A stretch of DNA of 57,158 bases from an uncultured Holophagaceae bacterium. GTDB taxonomy: Bacteria > Acidobacteriota > Holophagae > Holophagales > Holophagaceae. Below are positions 31,515-40,129 of the stretch, piece by piece. Below the pieces are notes generated by a model. That model searched no databases. It worked only from the letters and a program-made list of their open reading frames with translations, and was not told where the DNA came from. A program made the translations under genes and the position numbers. How positions within the stretch are numbered: the stretch's first letter is position 1; the number at the start of each line of letters is the position of its first letter. Location: NCBI GenBank assembly GCA_903863195.1, contig CAIPAY010000121.1, forward strand, positions 1 through 57,158. Direction: 5' to 3'.

Positions 31515-32138
31515 ATGCTGCGCCTCGAGTCCTTCCCCGTCGGCCCCCTGGGCTGCAACTGCACCCTGCTCTGGGAGCCCGCCACGGGGCTCGGGGTGGC
31601 GGTGGACCCCGGCGGTGATGGCGCCAAGATCCGCAAGCGGGTCGAGACGCTGGGCTTCAAGGTCACGGCCCTGCTCCACACCCATGCCCACTTCGACCAC
31701 GTGGGCGCCACGCGGGAGTTGCAGGATCTCTGGCAGTGTCCAGCGCACCTGCACGGCGACGATGGGTTCCTCATCGAGGCCCTGCCCCAGCAGACCGGGC
31801 GGTTCGGCATGCCCACCATCCCCCAGCCGGACATGGTGGACCTTGGCGCGGGCGACCATTACCTGGACCTGACAACGCTCCACACGCCGGGCCATACGCC
31901 GGGTTCCTGCTGCTTCCATGGCGCCTTCGAGCAGGGCCAGGTGCTGCTGGCGGGAGACACGCTCTTCCGCGGCGGCGTGGGCCGCACAGACCTCTGGGGC
32001 GGCAGCTGGGACCTGCTGGAGCAGAGCATCCGCCGGGAGCTCTACGTGCTGGACGGCGGGACCCTCGTGATCCCCGGGCACGGGCCCGCCACCACCATTG
32101 GGGAAGAGGCCCGGTCGAATCCCTACGTCAAGGCCTGA
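31515..32138 (+). CDS. Metallo-beta-lactamase fold hydrolase (glyoxalase II-like)
   Basis: 207 residues. The zinc-binding motif THAHFDH (Thr56-His62) is followed by TPGHTPGSCCFH, GDTLFRGGVGRTD and the final IPGHGPATTIGEE, the set expected of YcbL/GloB-type hydrolases. It probably hydrolyses S-lactoylglutathione or a related thioester; the length is that of the shorter YcbL-like group. The ATG overlaps the end of the previous gene (TAGGATG), so the two are translated together. Confidence 0.9.
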   Translation: MLRLESFPVGPLGCNCTLLWEPATGLGVAVDPGGDGAKIRKRVETLGFKVTALLHTHAHFDHVGATRELQDLWQCPAHLHGDDGFLIEALPQQTGRFGMPTIPQPDMVDLGAGDHYLDLTTLHTPGHTPGSCCFHGAFEQGQVLLAGDTLFRGGVGRTDLWGGSWDLLEQSIRRELYVLDGGTLVIPGHGPATTIGEEARSNPYVKA

Positions 32139-32198
32139 AGCCCGTGCAGAAAGCCCAGACAGGCGTAGACTGAGGCCGTCTTTCTCTGGAGGTCCTCC

Positions 32199-32969
32199 AT
32201 GGACACCTTGATCACTTCCCTTGGCTGCTTCGGCCCTGCGGCCCTTTTCGTGGTGATCTACCTGTTCTCCTGCCTCAAGGTGGTGAACGAGTACGAGCGG
32301 CTGGTGGTCTTCACGCTGGGCAAGGTGGAGGACAAGCCCAAGGGCCCGGGCCTCTGCTTCGTCTGGCGACCCTTCCAGACCGCCATGACCGTGAGCCTCC
32401 GCACCGGCGTGCTGGAGGTGCCGAGCCAGGACGTCATCACCCGCGACAACGTCAGCCTGAAGGTCAGCGCCGTGGTCTATTCCCGGGTGCTGGATCCGAA
32501 GCAGGCCATCATTGGCGTGGAGAACTACTACTACGCCACCAGCCAGATCGCCCAGACCACCCTGCGCTCCATCCTGGGCGAGGTCAGCCTCGACGAGCTC
32601 TTGGCGGACCGGGAGAAGCTCAGCGCCCGCCTGCGGGAGATCATCGACCGCTCCACGGAGCCCTGGGGCGTGGAAGTGAGCAGCGTGGAGCTCAAGAGCG
32701 TCGACCTGCCCGAGCAGATCCAGCGCGCCATGGGCAAGCAGGCTGAGGCCGAGCGCGAGAAGCGGGCCAAGGTCATCGCGGCCGAGGGCGAGCTGCTGGC
32801 TTCCGAGCAGCTGCTGGAAGCCGCCAACAAGATCAGCCAGAACCCCACGGCCATCCAGATGCGCTACCTGCAGACCCTCACGGAGATCGCCGTGGAGAAG
32901 AACAGCACCATCGTCTTCCCGCTGCCCATGGAGCTCATGAAGGCCTTCGAGAAGTTCACCCAGAAGTAG
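32199..32969 (+). CDS. Slipin/stomatin-family membrane protein (SPFH domain)
   Basis: 256 residues. An N-terminal membrane segment (GPAALFVVIYLFSCL) is followed by the SPFH domain (KVVNEYERLVVFTLGKVEDKPKGPGLCFVWRPF, DVITRDNVSLKVSAVVYSRVLDPKQAI) and a C-terminal coiled coil (ARAMGKQAEAEREKRAKVIAAEGELLASEQLLEAANKI). Slipins organise lipid microdomains. The usual NfeD protease partner is not encoded nearby. GGAGGT lies six bases before the ATG. The 3' end overlaps the transglutaminase gene tail to tail by 14 bp. Confidence 0.92.
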   Translation: MDTLITSLGCFGPAALFVVIYLFSCLKVVNEYERLVVFTLGKVEDKPKGPGLCFVWRPFQTAMTVSLRTGVLEVPSQDVITRDNVSLKVSAVVYSRVLDPKQAIIGVENYYYATSQIAQTTLRSILGEVSLDELLADREKLSARLREIIDRSTEPWGVEVSSVELKSVDLPEQIQRAMGKQAEAEREKRAKVIAAEGELLASEQLLEAANKISQNPTAIQMRYLQTLTEIAVEKNSTIVFPLPMELMKAFEKFTQK

Positions 32970-34929
32970 GCTTCCAGCCCCGCCAGGCGTGGGCTTCGGC
33001 CTTCGCCTGGGCCGCGGCCGCGCCGTTGCCCCGGCCGTAGCCCTCGACATCCACCGCATCCGCCAGGGCGGCAAGGGCCTCCCGGCGATCGGGGCGCAGC
33101 TCACCCAGGCGCAGTAGCCAGGTCCGCGCCGTCTCGCCTGCCTGGGGTGCGGCAAAACGCCGGGTGCGGGCCAGCAAGGGAGCCAGGGCCCGGATGCGCC
33201 CGGGTCCTTCGGGGACCGGCCGCCAGAGGGGGCGGGTCCGCCAGAGCAGCCAGGCAAGGGCCGCGAGGCCCAGGGCTCCGAGCAGGAGCCGGGAGGGTGG
33301 CCGCCAGCGCCACTCCCAGCTCTGGGCGCGGCCCTGGAGCCAGGCCAGGCCGGTATGCTGGTCCTGGTCGGAGAAGCGCACCACGTAGCGCTCCCAGCGG
33401 TAGCGGAAGGCGTCCAGCCAGCGCTCCAGGGCGCCGAAGCTCCGGGCCTCCCCTGCGGCGGCAGCGGCACCCGCCGGGGTCGGATCGGCCGTGAACCACC
33501 GGCCCTCGTGCCAGTATTCCACCCAGCTGTGGGCCTCGTTCTGGCTCACGCGGAAGTAGCCCCCCTCCGGGATCCAGGGTCCCAGCCGGTAGCCGTTCAC
33601 CACGCGGGCCGGGACCCCCCGGGCGCGCAACATCAGCGCCAGGGCGGAGGCGAAGTATTCGCAGTGCCCAGCCTGGGTGCGCTCCAGGAAGGCCTCGAGG
33701 GGGTTGGCGGCCTCCCCGGCTGGGTTCTCCAGGGTGTAGTGGAACTGTCCCAGGGCCGCCACCAGCGTCTGGACCAGCTGCGGCGCGGGCAGGATGCCCG
33801 GGGCGTAGCGCAGGCTGGCGCGGCGGGCGGCGTCCTGCTCCGGCTCCAGGGTGGTCAGCAGCTCCAGGCGACGCGGGGTCAGGCGGGGTTCCGCAACCCC
33901 CGGGTCCCGGGGATGCCAGGTCACGGTGACCGGGGCGGTGCGGGTCCGCGGGTAGCGCCACCGGAGGCTGGCACCGGGACCCGGCACCAGGGGCAGCTCG
34001 GCAGGTTCCAGGGAAGCCAGACCGGCCGGCAGGGCCAGGATCCCGTGGGAGCTTGGGGTGTAGAGGACCTCGGCCCGGTGCAGCGCGGCACCGGTGGCCC
34101 GGGCGCGGGGCAGGGCCGGCGTCAGCGCCGCGGGCTCCCAGCGGGGGCCTCGGACCACCTCCAGGGTGATGCCCCGCAGCAGCGCCAGCCCCTGGGCCCA
34201 GCCCGGGTCCCGGGGGGGATCCACGCCCTCGGGCGGGACAATGCGCATGGCCACCTCGGGGTTGGGCTCGAGGGGGCCCCCGCCGGACAGGTCCAGGCGC
34301 TCGCTGAGGCCCGCCTGGCCGAAGCCCGTGGCCGCCCCCGCCAGCAGCGCCGGCCGCAGGCCCAGGCTCAGCCGCGGCAGGATCACGAAGAACCCCGCGC
34401 CGAAGAGGGCGGCGGCACCCACCCAGAGGGGCACCCGGGCCAGCGGCGGACGGGGCGGGGGGCCGGGGCGCAGGGCCGCCGAGGGCTCCCAGGCCTGCTG
34501 CAGCAGGGCCAGGGTGGCGGCGCAGGCCCAGGCCAGCGTCCCGAAGAGAAAGAGGAGGTCCGTGCCGGCGATGGCCGTGCTCAGGAACAGCAGGAAGCCG
34601 ATGAGCAGCAGCTGGCGCCGCTGGGGCAGCTCCCGGGGCAGGGCCAGACGCGCACCGCCCAGGACGAAGAGGGTCTGGATGGCCACGGGAAAGATTCCGT
34701 GACCCCGGGTCAGGTCCCCGAGAAAGAACAGCAGGGCGCCGACCTCCACCCAGCGGCGCTGCCGGTCGAGGTCCCAGCGCAGCGCCTGCGCCGCCGCCGC
34801 GGCCGCCAGCGGCAGGACCATCAGCGCCAGCTCCCCGTTCTCGTAGATCCCGGTGGCCACCGTGGCTCCCAGGGCCACCCAGAGCGGCAGGTGGTCGCTC
34901 CAGGGGGCCCACCGGAGCCTCAGGCCCAC
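32956..34929 (-). CDS. TgpA-like membrane transglutaminase (DUF3488)
   Basis: 657 residues. Five or six N-terminal membrane helices form the DUF3488 region. A periplasmic transglutaminase-like core follows, with catalytic Cys423 in AGHCEYFASALALMLRARGVPARVVNGYRLG, His in NEAHSWVEYWHEGRWF and Asp in ADPTP. A further helix (LLLGALGLAALAWLLW) and a cytoplasmic DUF4129-like tail end the protein. TgpA-like proteins are linked to envelope integrity and are often encoded near DUF58 and MoxR genes; here the DUF58 gene is about 18 kb away. The start overlaps the anmK end by 10 bp. Confidence 0.88.
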   Translation of the reverse strand: MGLRLRWAPWSDHLPLWVALGATVATGIYENGELALMVLPLAAAAAAQALRWDLDRQRRWVEVGALLFFLGDLTRGHGIFPVAIQTLFVLGGARLALPRELPQRRQLLLIGFLLFLSTAIAGTDLLFLFGTLAWACAATLALLQQAWEPSAALRPGPPPRPPLARVPLWVGAAALFGAGFFVILPRLSLGLRPALLAGAATGFGQAGLSERLDLSGGGPLEPNPEVAMRIVPPEGVDPPRDPGWAQGLALLRGITLEVVRGPRWEPAALTPALPRARATGAALHRAEVLYTPSSHGILALPAGLASLEPAELPLVPGPGASLRWRYPRTRTAPVTVTWHPRDPGVAEPRLTPRRLELLTTLEPEQDAARRASLRYAPGILPAPQLVQTLVAALGQFHYTLENPAGEAANPLEAFLERTQAGHCEYFASALALMLRARGVPARVVNGYRLGPWIPEGGYFRVSQNEAHSWVEYWHEGRWFTADPTPAGAAAAAGEARSFGALERWLDAFRYRWERYVVRFSDQDQHTGLAWLQGRAQSWEWRWRPPSRLLLGALGLAALAWLLWRTRPLWRPVPEGPGRIRALAPLLARTRRFAAPQAGETARTWLLRLGELRPDRREALAALADAVDVEGYGRGNGAAAAQAKAEAHAWRGWKPTSG

Positions 34930-36041
34930 ACCCAGCTCCCCAGCACCACGGGGCGGGCGGCCCCGGTGACCTCGGGCAGGTTCCCGGGCAGGCCCAGGGC
35001 GCTGGCGGCGCCCAGCAGGGCCCAGCTCACCGCTTCCCGCGCCCCGGAGGGAAAGGCGGTGTCATCTTCCAGGGGCAGGGGCAGCCGCTCTGCCAGCTCC
35101 TGGCGCACCCGCTGGTGGCGGGCGCCGCCCCCGCTGACCAGCCCTCTCAGGCCTGGAGGCCAGGGGGCCACGCGGGTGGCTTCCTGGGCCACGGCAGCGG
35201 CGGTGAAGGCCGCCAGGGTGGCCAGCCGGTCCGCCAGGGGCAGGGCCTCCAGGGCCGGGGCCTCGGCACTCAGCCAGGCCTCTCCGAAGACCTCGCGGCC
35301 CGTGGACTTGGGCGGGGCGGCCGGGAAGTAGGGGTGCAGGAGCCACCGCGCCAGCAGCGGGCCGTCCACCTGGCCCGTGGCGGTGGCGCCCTCGGGATCG
35401 AAGGGGAGGCCCAGCCAGCGCTGGGCGGCCAGATCCAGCAGGGACATTCCGGGCCCCGTGTCCCAGGCGCGGGTCCGCTGGCCGTCCCAGAGGGCCAGGT
35501 TCGCGATGCCGCCGAGGTTCAGAGCCAGCCAGGGGCCCGCGCCGTGGAGCCAGCGCTCCGGCAGGGGGACCAGGGGGGCGCCCTGGCCGCCCAGGGCCAG
35601 GTCCCGCCGGCGGAGGTCCCACACCACGGGGCAGGCGAGCGCCTCGGCCAGCACGTAGGGGTCCGCCAGCTGCAGGCTTGCGCCCTGGCCCGGATGGTGC
35701 TGGACGGTCTGGCCGTGCAGGGCGGCCAGGTCCGGCCGGAGGTCCAGCCGGGCGCATAGGTCGTAGGCGGCGCGCGCGTGGTGGTTGCCGAGGCGCCGCT
35801 GTAGGATGCAGAGCGCGGCGGGATCCAGGGCGTTCGAGGCGGCCGCCAGCACCTGCTGCCGCACGGGCTCGGGGTAGGCGGCGCTGTGGTGGCCCAGGAG
35901 GGCACGGAAGGGCTGACCCGCCTCGAAGCCGCCGGGCTCCACCTCGATGGCCACGGCGTCCACGCCGTCGGCGCTGGTACCCGACATCAGGCCCAGCACG
36001 CGCCAGGGACGGTCCTCCGGGAGAGGGACGCGGGTTCTCAT
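34920..36041 (-). CDS. anmK: Anhydro-N-acetylmuramic acid kinase
   Basis: 373 residues. AnmK phosphorylates and opens 1,6-anhydroMurNAc during cell-wall recycling. Motifs include LGLMSGTSADGVDAVAIEVE near the N-terminus, ALHGQTVQHHPGQGASLQLADP, LALNLGGIANLALWDG, WDTGPGMSLLDLAAQRW and LVSGGGARHQRVRQEL. The other recycling genes are not in the window. The 3' end overlaps the transglutaminase start by 10 bp, so the two envelope genes are probably co-transcribed. Confidence 0.93.
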   Translation of the reverse strand: MRTRVPLPEDRPWRVLGLMSGTSADGVDAVAIEVEPGGFEAGQPFRALLGHHSAAYPEPVRQQVLAAASNALDPAALCILQRRLGNHHARAAYDLCARLDLRPDLAALHGQTVQHHPGQGASLQLADPYVLAEALACPVVWDLRRRDLALGGQGAPLVPLPERWLHGAGPWLALNLGGIANLALWDGQRTRAWDTGPGMSLLDLAAQRWLGLPFDPEGATATGQVDGPLLARWLLHPYFPAAPPKSTGREVFGEAWLSAEAPALEALPLADRLATLAAFTAAAVAQEATRVAPWPPGLRGLVSGGGARHQRVRQELAERLPLPLEDDTAFPSGAREAVSWALLGAASALGLPGNLPEVTGAARPVVLGSWVWA

Positions 36042-36109
36042 GCTGCTGATGATGCCAGCAAGTACCAGGAGCCGTGGATCCGGATACCCTTGGGGCGTCG
36101 GGGGTATCC

Positions 36110-36688
36110 ATGACCACCATCATCGTCCTCATCATCATCGGCTTCGTCCTCTACCTCGTGCTTCGGGGTCGGCAGGACCAGCCCGAGCAGCTGGGCGCCT
36201 CGCGCCGGGCGCTGCCCACTGGCCCGCTGGAGCCCCACACCTTCGCCTGTCCCTATCCCAAGTGCCCGACCTGCGGCGCTTCCGGCGACAAGATGAAGCA
36301 GGAGTGGGACGGGCTCCGTTCCGTCAAGTGGTCCTGCGGCTACTGCAGCGCCGTGGCTGGCGTGCAGTCCCTCAAGGACGAAGAGCTACCCCCCTCGGCC
36401 CGCCGGCAGCTGGGACTGGACGCCCCGGCCCAGGGCTCCATGCCCATGCAACAGGGCGGCTACGGGCAGGGCGGCGGCATGGGCGGGCTGCTGACGGGCA
36501 TGATGCTGGGCAGCATGATGGGCGGCGAGCGCCACCACGAGCACCATGGGCAGGACAATGACGGCTTTGGCGGCGACAGCTCTGGCGGCTCCTCCAGCGA
36601 CTGGGGCGAGTCCGGGGGCGGCGACTCGGGCGGCGGTGACTGGGGTGACTCTGGCGGCGGCGACTCCGGCGGCGGCGACTGGTCCTGA
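36110..36688 (+). CDS. Membrane protein with zinc ribbon and Asp/Gly/Ser repeats
   Basis: 192 residues from ATG 36110. An N-terminal helix (IIVLIIIGFVLYLVL) precedes a four-cysteine motif (CPTCGAS and WSCGYC, spaced about 20 residues) typical of a zinc ribbon. The C-terminal third is low complexity: Met/Gly-rich (GGMGGLLTGMMLGSMMGG), a His cluster (ERHHEHHG) and then repeats of GDSGGGDWGDSGGGDSGGGDW. TPM or DUF1542-type membrane proteins show similar Gly/Ser/Asp tails, but the family is not identified. It is divergent from anmK. Confidence 0.7.
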   Translation: MTTIIVLIIIGFVLYLVLRGRQDQPEQLGASRRALPTGPLEPHTFACPYPKCPTCGASGDKMKQEWDGLRSVKWSCGYCSAVAGVQSLKDEELPPSARRQLGLDAPAQGSMPMQQGGYGQGGGMGGLLTGMMLGSMMGGERHHEHHGQDNDGFGGDSSGGSSSDWGESGGGDSGGGDWGDSGGGDSGGGDWS

Positions 36689-36759
36689 CTCGACGCGAGG
36701 CTGGGTTCGACGCTTCCCTGCGCCAGGCTGCGACGGCTACGAGAATCCACTTAAGCGAC

Positions 36760-36890
36760 GATAAATGATGATCGAATCGTCGTTTATCCGTGTGGACATT
36801 TGTCTTGATTCGTCAGTCTTTCTGCCCATGATGGACGCAATCGCCTTTTGATTGCGGCCATCCGATGGTGGCCTTTCTTTTTAGGAGCGG
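36760..36890 (+). promoter_or_regulatory. Structured leader upstream of the TonB receptor gene
   Basis: The region holds an imperfect palindrome (GATAAATGATGAT at 36760-36772 against ATCGTCGTTTATC at 36776-36788) and ATTTGTCTTGATT (36798-36810), which recurs before the pilin genes. A hairpin (CGCAATC against GATTGCG, about 36836-36856) overlaps the start of a second, GGCCATCCGATGGTGGCC, followed by TTTCTTTTT. The second hairpin looks like an intrinsic terminator and ends only a few bases before AGGAG and the ATG at 36893. This is the layout of an attenuator or riboswitch expression platform, but the ligand domain is not recognised. Confidence 0.5.
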
Positions 36891-36892
36891 CC

Positions 36893-39610
36893 ATGTCGAG
36901 CCGTCGCTTGCGCTATCTCTCTCTGGTCCTCGCAGCCGGAGCCGTCCTCTCGGCTCAGACCACGGGCGGTGTGCAGGGTCGGGTGCTGGATCCGAAAGGG
37001 CGGCCCGTGGCCGGTGCGCGGATCACGCTGACGGGCGCAGGCCTGCAGGGTGGGCGCAACACCACCACGGATGAGTCCGGCGCCTACCGGTTCGGCCTCA
37101 TCCCGCCTGGTGTCTGTTCCCTCACCGCGGTGAAGGAGGGCCTGAACACCGCCAAGGCGCAGGTCCAGATCGGCCTGGACCGCGTTGCCACCGTGGACCT
37201 CACCCTCAACGCCGTGGCGACCGCCACCGTGGAAGTGCTCGAGACGAGCGAGTCCATGGACCTCAAGGCCACCACCGTGGGCGCCAACTTCACCAGCGAG
37301 GCGATCCTGAAGCTTCCCACCTCCCGGGACTTCGCCAACATCGCGCTGCTGTCCCCGGGCGTCACGCAGGACAGCGCCGGGTTCAAGGTCTACGGCTCCT
37401 CGGGCGCCGAGAACAACTTCATGGTGGACGGCATCAACACCACCAACGTGGAGTTCGGAACCCAGGGCAAGAAGATCCCCCAGGAGTTCGTGCAGGAATT
37501 CCAGGTTAAGACGGGCGGCTACGAAGCCGAATACGGCAAGGCCACCGGCGGCATCATCAACGTCATCACCAAGTCCGGCGGCAACGAGTTCACCGGGGAT
37601 GTCTTCGCCTACACGGAAGGCAACATCTTCAAGAGCGGCAACCAGCACGCGAACGACGCCAACCTCAAGCAGAAGCCCCTGCTCCTCGAGAACAAGACCA
37701 CGGAGTTCGGGTTCGATGTCGGCGGCCCCATCATCAAGGACAAGCTCTGGTTCTTCGCGGCCTACGACCGGCGCAGCGCCAGCCAGATCAATCAGGTGCG
37801 CGTGCCGGGGCCGGACCTGGGGCTCCAGGCCCCCACGGACTCCTCGCGGGATCTCTACGCGGTGAAGCTAACCTGGCACCTGGCCGAAAACCAGAGCCTC
37901 ATTGCCTCCATCCTGGGGGATCCCCAGAAGGTGACGGGCGCCGTGAAGGACCCCCAGGGGGCGGCCTCCACCTGGGAAGGCACCAACAAGGTGGGCGGCA
38001 CCGACCTCAGCCTACGCTATGAGCTGACGGGCCCGGCGTGGTTCCTCCAGCTCCAGGGCAGCCAGCACAACGAGAAGAACTCCATCCTCGCCGGCGCCGC
38101 GGGAGCGAGCCTCGTCCAGACCATCGACAATACCACCCAGCAGGCCACGGGCGGGTTCGGCCGCTTCGACGACAAGGACTTCACGCGCACGAACCTGACC
38201 GGATCCTTCACTTACTACGCCGGCACCCACGAGCTGAAGGCCGGCTTTGATCTTCAGACCGACAAGGCCACCATCAGCCGCGGCTATTCCGGCGGACAGC
38301 AGGTGACGGACTACGGCGACGGCAGCTACTCCCACTACTACTGGACCGTGGCCGGGGCGGACGTGAACAACGCGCCCAGCATCATCTTCCACGCCTCGCC
38401 CAAGCACGAGAGCGCGGGCTACTTCCTGCAGGACAAGTGGTCCCTCCGCCCTAGCCTTACGCTCAACCTCGGGGTGCGGCTCGACACCACCAACATCAAG
38501 GACCAGCACGGGGCGACCAAGATCTCCCTCAAGGACCAGTGGGCCCCGCGGCTCGGGCTGGTCTGGGACTGGGCGGGCAAGGGCCAGGACAAGGTCTATG
38601 TCAGCTTCTCACGCTTCTACGAGCAGGTGCCCCTCGACCTGGTCATCCGCTCCTTCAGCGACGAGAGCAATCCCACCATCTTCAACTTCAGCCGCACTAG
38701 CCTCACGCCCAATCCGGCCGCGGGCACCAGTGCCATCGTGGGCTCCTACATCGAGCCGGTGGACCCGGACCTGAAGGGCCAGTACTCCGACGAGTTCATC
38801 CTGGGCGCGGAGACCACCGTGGCTCCCAACCTGGTGCTCGGCGCCAAGTACATCCGCCGCTACATGGGGCGGGCCATCGAGGACTCCCTCGACGTGAACA
38901 GCACCTCCGGGGACTACTTCATCATGAACCCCGGGTTCAGCGTGACGGGCAAGCAGTATCCTCGCGCCTACCGCGACTACCAGGGCGTGGAGGTGAGCGC
39001 CCAGAAGAAGTTCTCGGACCACTACACCGTGCAGGCCTCCTACCTGTGGAGCCGGCTCGAGGGCAACTACGAGGGCGCCTATCAGGGCGTAGGCGGCGCC
39101 GATGGCTCGGGTCAGCTGGATCCGAACATCAACTCCGCCTTCGACGAGCCCGCCTTCATGGTCAACAGCTACGGCAAGCTGAGCGGGGACCGCACCCACC
39201 AGCTGAAGTTCAACGGCTACTACGAGTGGGACTCCGGCATCACGGTGGGCGCCGCCTTCACTTTCGCCTCCGGAACGCCGGTGAACCGCCTGGGCTACGC
39301 CGATCAGGTGCTGCCCTTCCCCTACACCCGCTACGAGCTGTTCCTCATGCCCCGCGGGACCGCGGGGCGCACTCCGGACAGCGCCCGCCTGGACGTGAAC
39401 GTGGGCTACGCCTTCAAGGTGGCTGGCAAGAAGAGCGTCCGCCTGATGCTGGACGTCACCAACCTGCTGAACAGCCAGGTCGAGACAGCCTTGGACCAGC
39501 GCTACAACTTCAGCGGCCTTGATGTGGGCCTGACCAACCCCTACTACAAGGCACCCGTGGCTTTCCAGGCTCCCCGCTCCGTCCGCCTGGGGCTCCGCTT
39601 CAGCTTCTGA
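36893..39610 (+). CDS. TonB-dependent receptor, Oar-like, with N-terminal carboxypeptidase-regulatory domain
   Basis: 905 residues from ATG 36893 (AGGAG ten bases upstream). A signal peptide (RYLSLVLAAGAVLSAQ) precedes a carboxypeptidase-regulatory-like beta-sandwich (about 25-110, VQGRVLDPKGRPVAGARITLTG). A plug domain follows (about 120-235, with FMVDGINTTNVEFG and YEAEYGKATGGIINVITKSGGNEF), then a 22-strand outer-membrane barrel ending in aromatic LRFSF. This is the Oar-type group that is greatly expanded in Acidobacteriota. No TonB box is obvious. The substrate is unknown; the structured leader suggests regulation. Confidence 0.9.
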   Translation: MSSRRLRYLSLVLAAGAVLSAQTTGGVQGRVLDPKGRPVAGARITLTGAGLQGGRNTTTDESGAYRFGLIPPGVCSLTAVKEGLNTAKAQVQIGLDRVATVDLTLNAVATATVEVLETSESMDLKATTVGANFTSEAILKLPTSRDFANIALLSPGVTQDSAGFKVYGSSGAENNFMVDGINTTNVEFGTQGKKIPQEFVQEFQVKTGGYEAEYGKATGGIINVITKSGGNEFTGDVFAYTEGNIFKSGNQHANDANLKQKPLLLENKTTEFGFDVGGPIIKDKLWFFAAYDRRSASQINQVRVPGPDLGLQAPTDSSRDLYAVKLTWHLAENQSLIASILGDPQKVTGAVKDPQGAASTWEGTNKVGGTDLSLRYELTGPAWFLQLQGSQHNEKNSILAGAAGASLVQTIDNTTQQATGGFGRFDDKDFTRTNLTGSFTYYAGTHELKAGFDLQTDKATISRGYSGGQQVTDYGDGSYSHYYWTVAGADVNNAPSIIFHASPKHESAGYFLQDKWSLRPSLTLNLGVRLDTTNIKDQHGATKISLKDQWAPRLGLVWDWAGKGQDKVYVSFSRFYEQVPLDLVIRSFSDESNPTIFNFSRTSLTPNPAAGTSAIVGSYIEPVDPDLKGQYSDEFILGAETTVAPNLVLGAKYIRRYMGRAIEDSLDVNSTSGDYFIMNPGFSVTGKQYPRAYRDYQGVEVSAQKKFSDHYTVQASYLWSRLEGNYEGAYQGVGGADGSGQLDPNINSAFDEPAFMVNSYGKLSGDRTHQLKFNGYYEWDSGITVGAAFTFASGTPVNRLGYADQVLPFPYTRYELFLMPRGTAGRTPDSARLDVNVGYAFKVAGKKSVRLMLDVTNLLNSQVETALDQRYNFSGLDVGLTNPYYKAPVAFQAPRSVRLGLRFSF

Positions 39611-39634
39611 GCCAGCTCCTCCCTGCACCCGTGG

Positions 39635-39652
39635 CGGCCCCGTTCGGGGCCG
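39635..39652. terminator. Hairpin between the TonB receptor gene and gatC
   Basis: CGGCCCC-GTTC-GGGGCCG forms a perfect 7-bp stem in the 51-bp convergent spacer. No T-run follows, so it is a possible but atypical terminator. Confidence 0.45.
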
Positions 39653-39661
39653 TCGCCGGGT

Positions 39662-39946
39662 CTACAGCACCTTCGGCACCACGAACATGCCCCTGTCCTG
39701 CTGCGGGGCGTTGGCCAGGGCCTCGGCCTGGGTGAAGGAGCAGCCGGGCTCGTCCGCCCGGCGGGGCAGGGGCCGGTCCAGGCCCGTGAGCATGGGCTCG
39801 ATGGCCTCCAGCGGCAGCTCATCCAGGCTGGCGGCGTGGCTCAGCATCCGCGCCATGGCCTCGCGCATGGGCTCCACCTCGTCCTCACGCAAGCTCAAGT
39901 GCGCCAGCTGCGCACACCGCAGCACATCCTCACGCGTGACTTCCAC
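39662..39946 (-). CDS. gatC: Aspartyl/glutamyl-tRNA amidotransferase subunit C
   Basis: 94 residues. GatC stabilises GatA in the GatCAB amidotransferase that forms Gln-tRNA or Asn-tRNA. The family pattern is clear: EDVLRCAQLAHLSLREDEVEPM at the N-terminus, MLTGLDRPLPRRADEPG, and ANAPQQDRGMFVVPKVL at the end. The start is a GTG, with AAGGAG five bases upstream. gatA and gatB are not in the window. A long palindromic repeat lies directly upstream. Confidence 0.93.
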   Translation of the reverse strand: MEVTREDVLRCAQLAHLSLREDEVEPMREAMARMLSHAASLDELPLEAIEPMLTGLDRPLPRRADEPGCSFTQAEALANAPQQDRGMFVVPKVL

Positions 39947-39975
39947 ATCGGCTCCTTAGCAACCACAGAAAACAA

Positions 39976-40127
39976 GAAAAAACAAATTAACCACAAAGAA
40001 CACAAAGGGCACAAAGAAAAGCAGATGATGCCAATACTCCAATTGTGTTCTTTGTGTTCTTTGTGTTCTTTGTGTTCTTTGTGTTCTTTGTGTTCTTTGT
40101 GTTCTTTGTGGTTAAAAAATCTTTTTC
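39976..40127. repeat. Long palindrome with seven 9-bp repeats abutting the GxxExxY gene (copy J)
   Basis: The right arm has seven exact tandem GTGTTCTTT units (40045-40107), then GTGGTTAAAAAATCTTTTTC (40108-40127). The left arm (39976-40020) has the inverse: GAAAAAACAAATTAACCAC, then three degenerate CAAAGAACA-type units. The outer end stops two bases before the stop codon of the GxxExxY gene, so the element sits directly 3' of that gene. Unequal unit numbers suggest slippage or amplification of one arm. Confidence 0.9.
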
Positions 40128-40129
40128 AG

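Noticed and set aside
36776..36892. Known c-di-GMP, cobalamin or preQ1 riboswitch in the TonB receptor leader
   Set aside because: None of the conserved core sequences of these classes could be found by eye, so only an unassigned structured leader is reported.
40045..40107. Possible CRISPR array
   Set aside because: The units are contiguous 9-mers with no spacers and no cas gene nearby; it is one arm of a palindrome.
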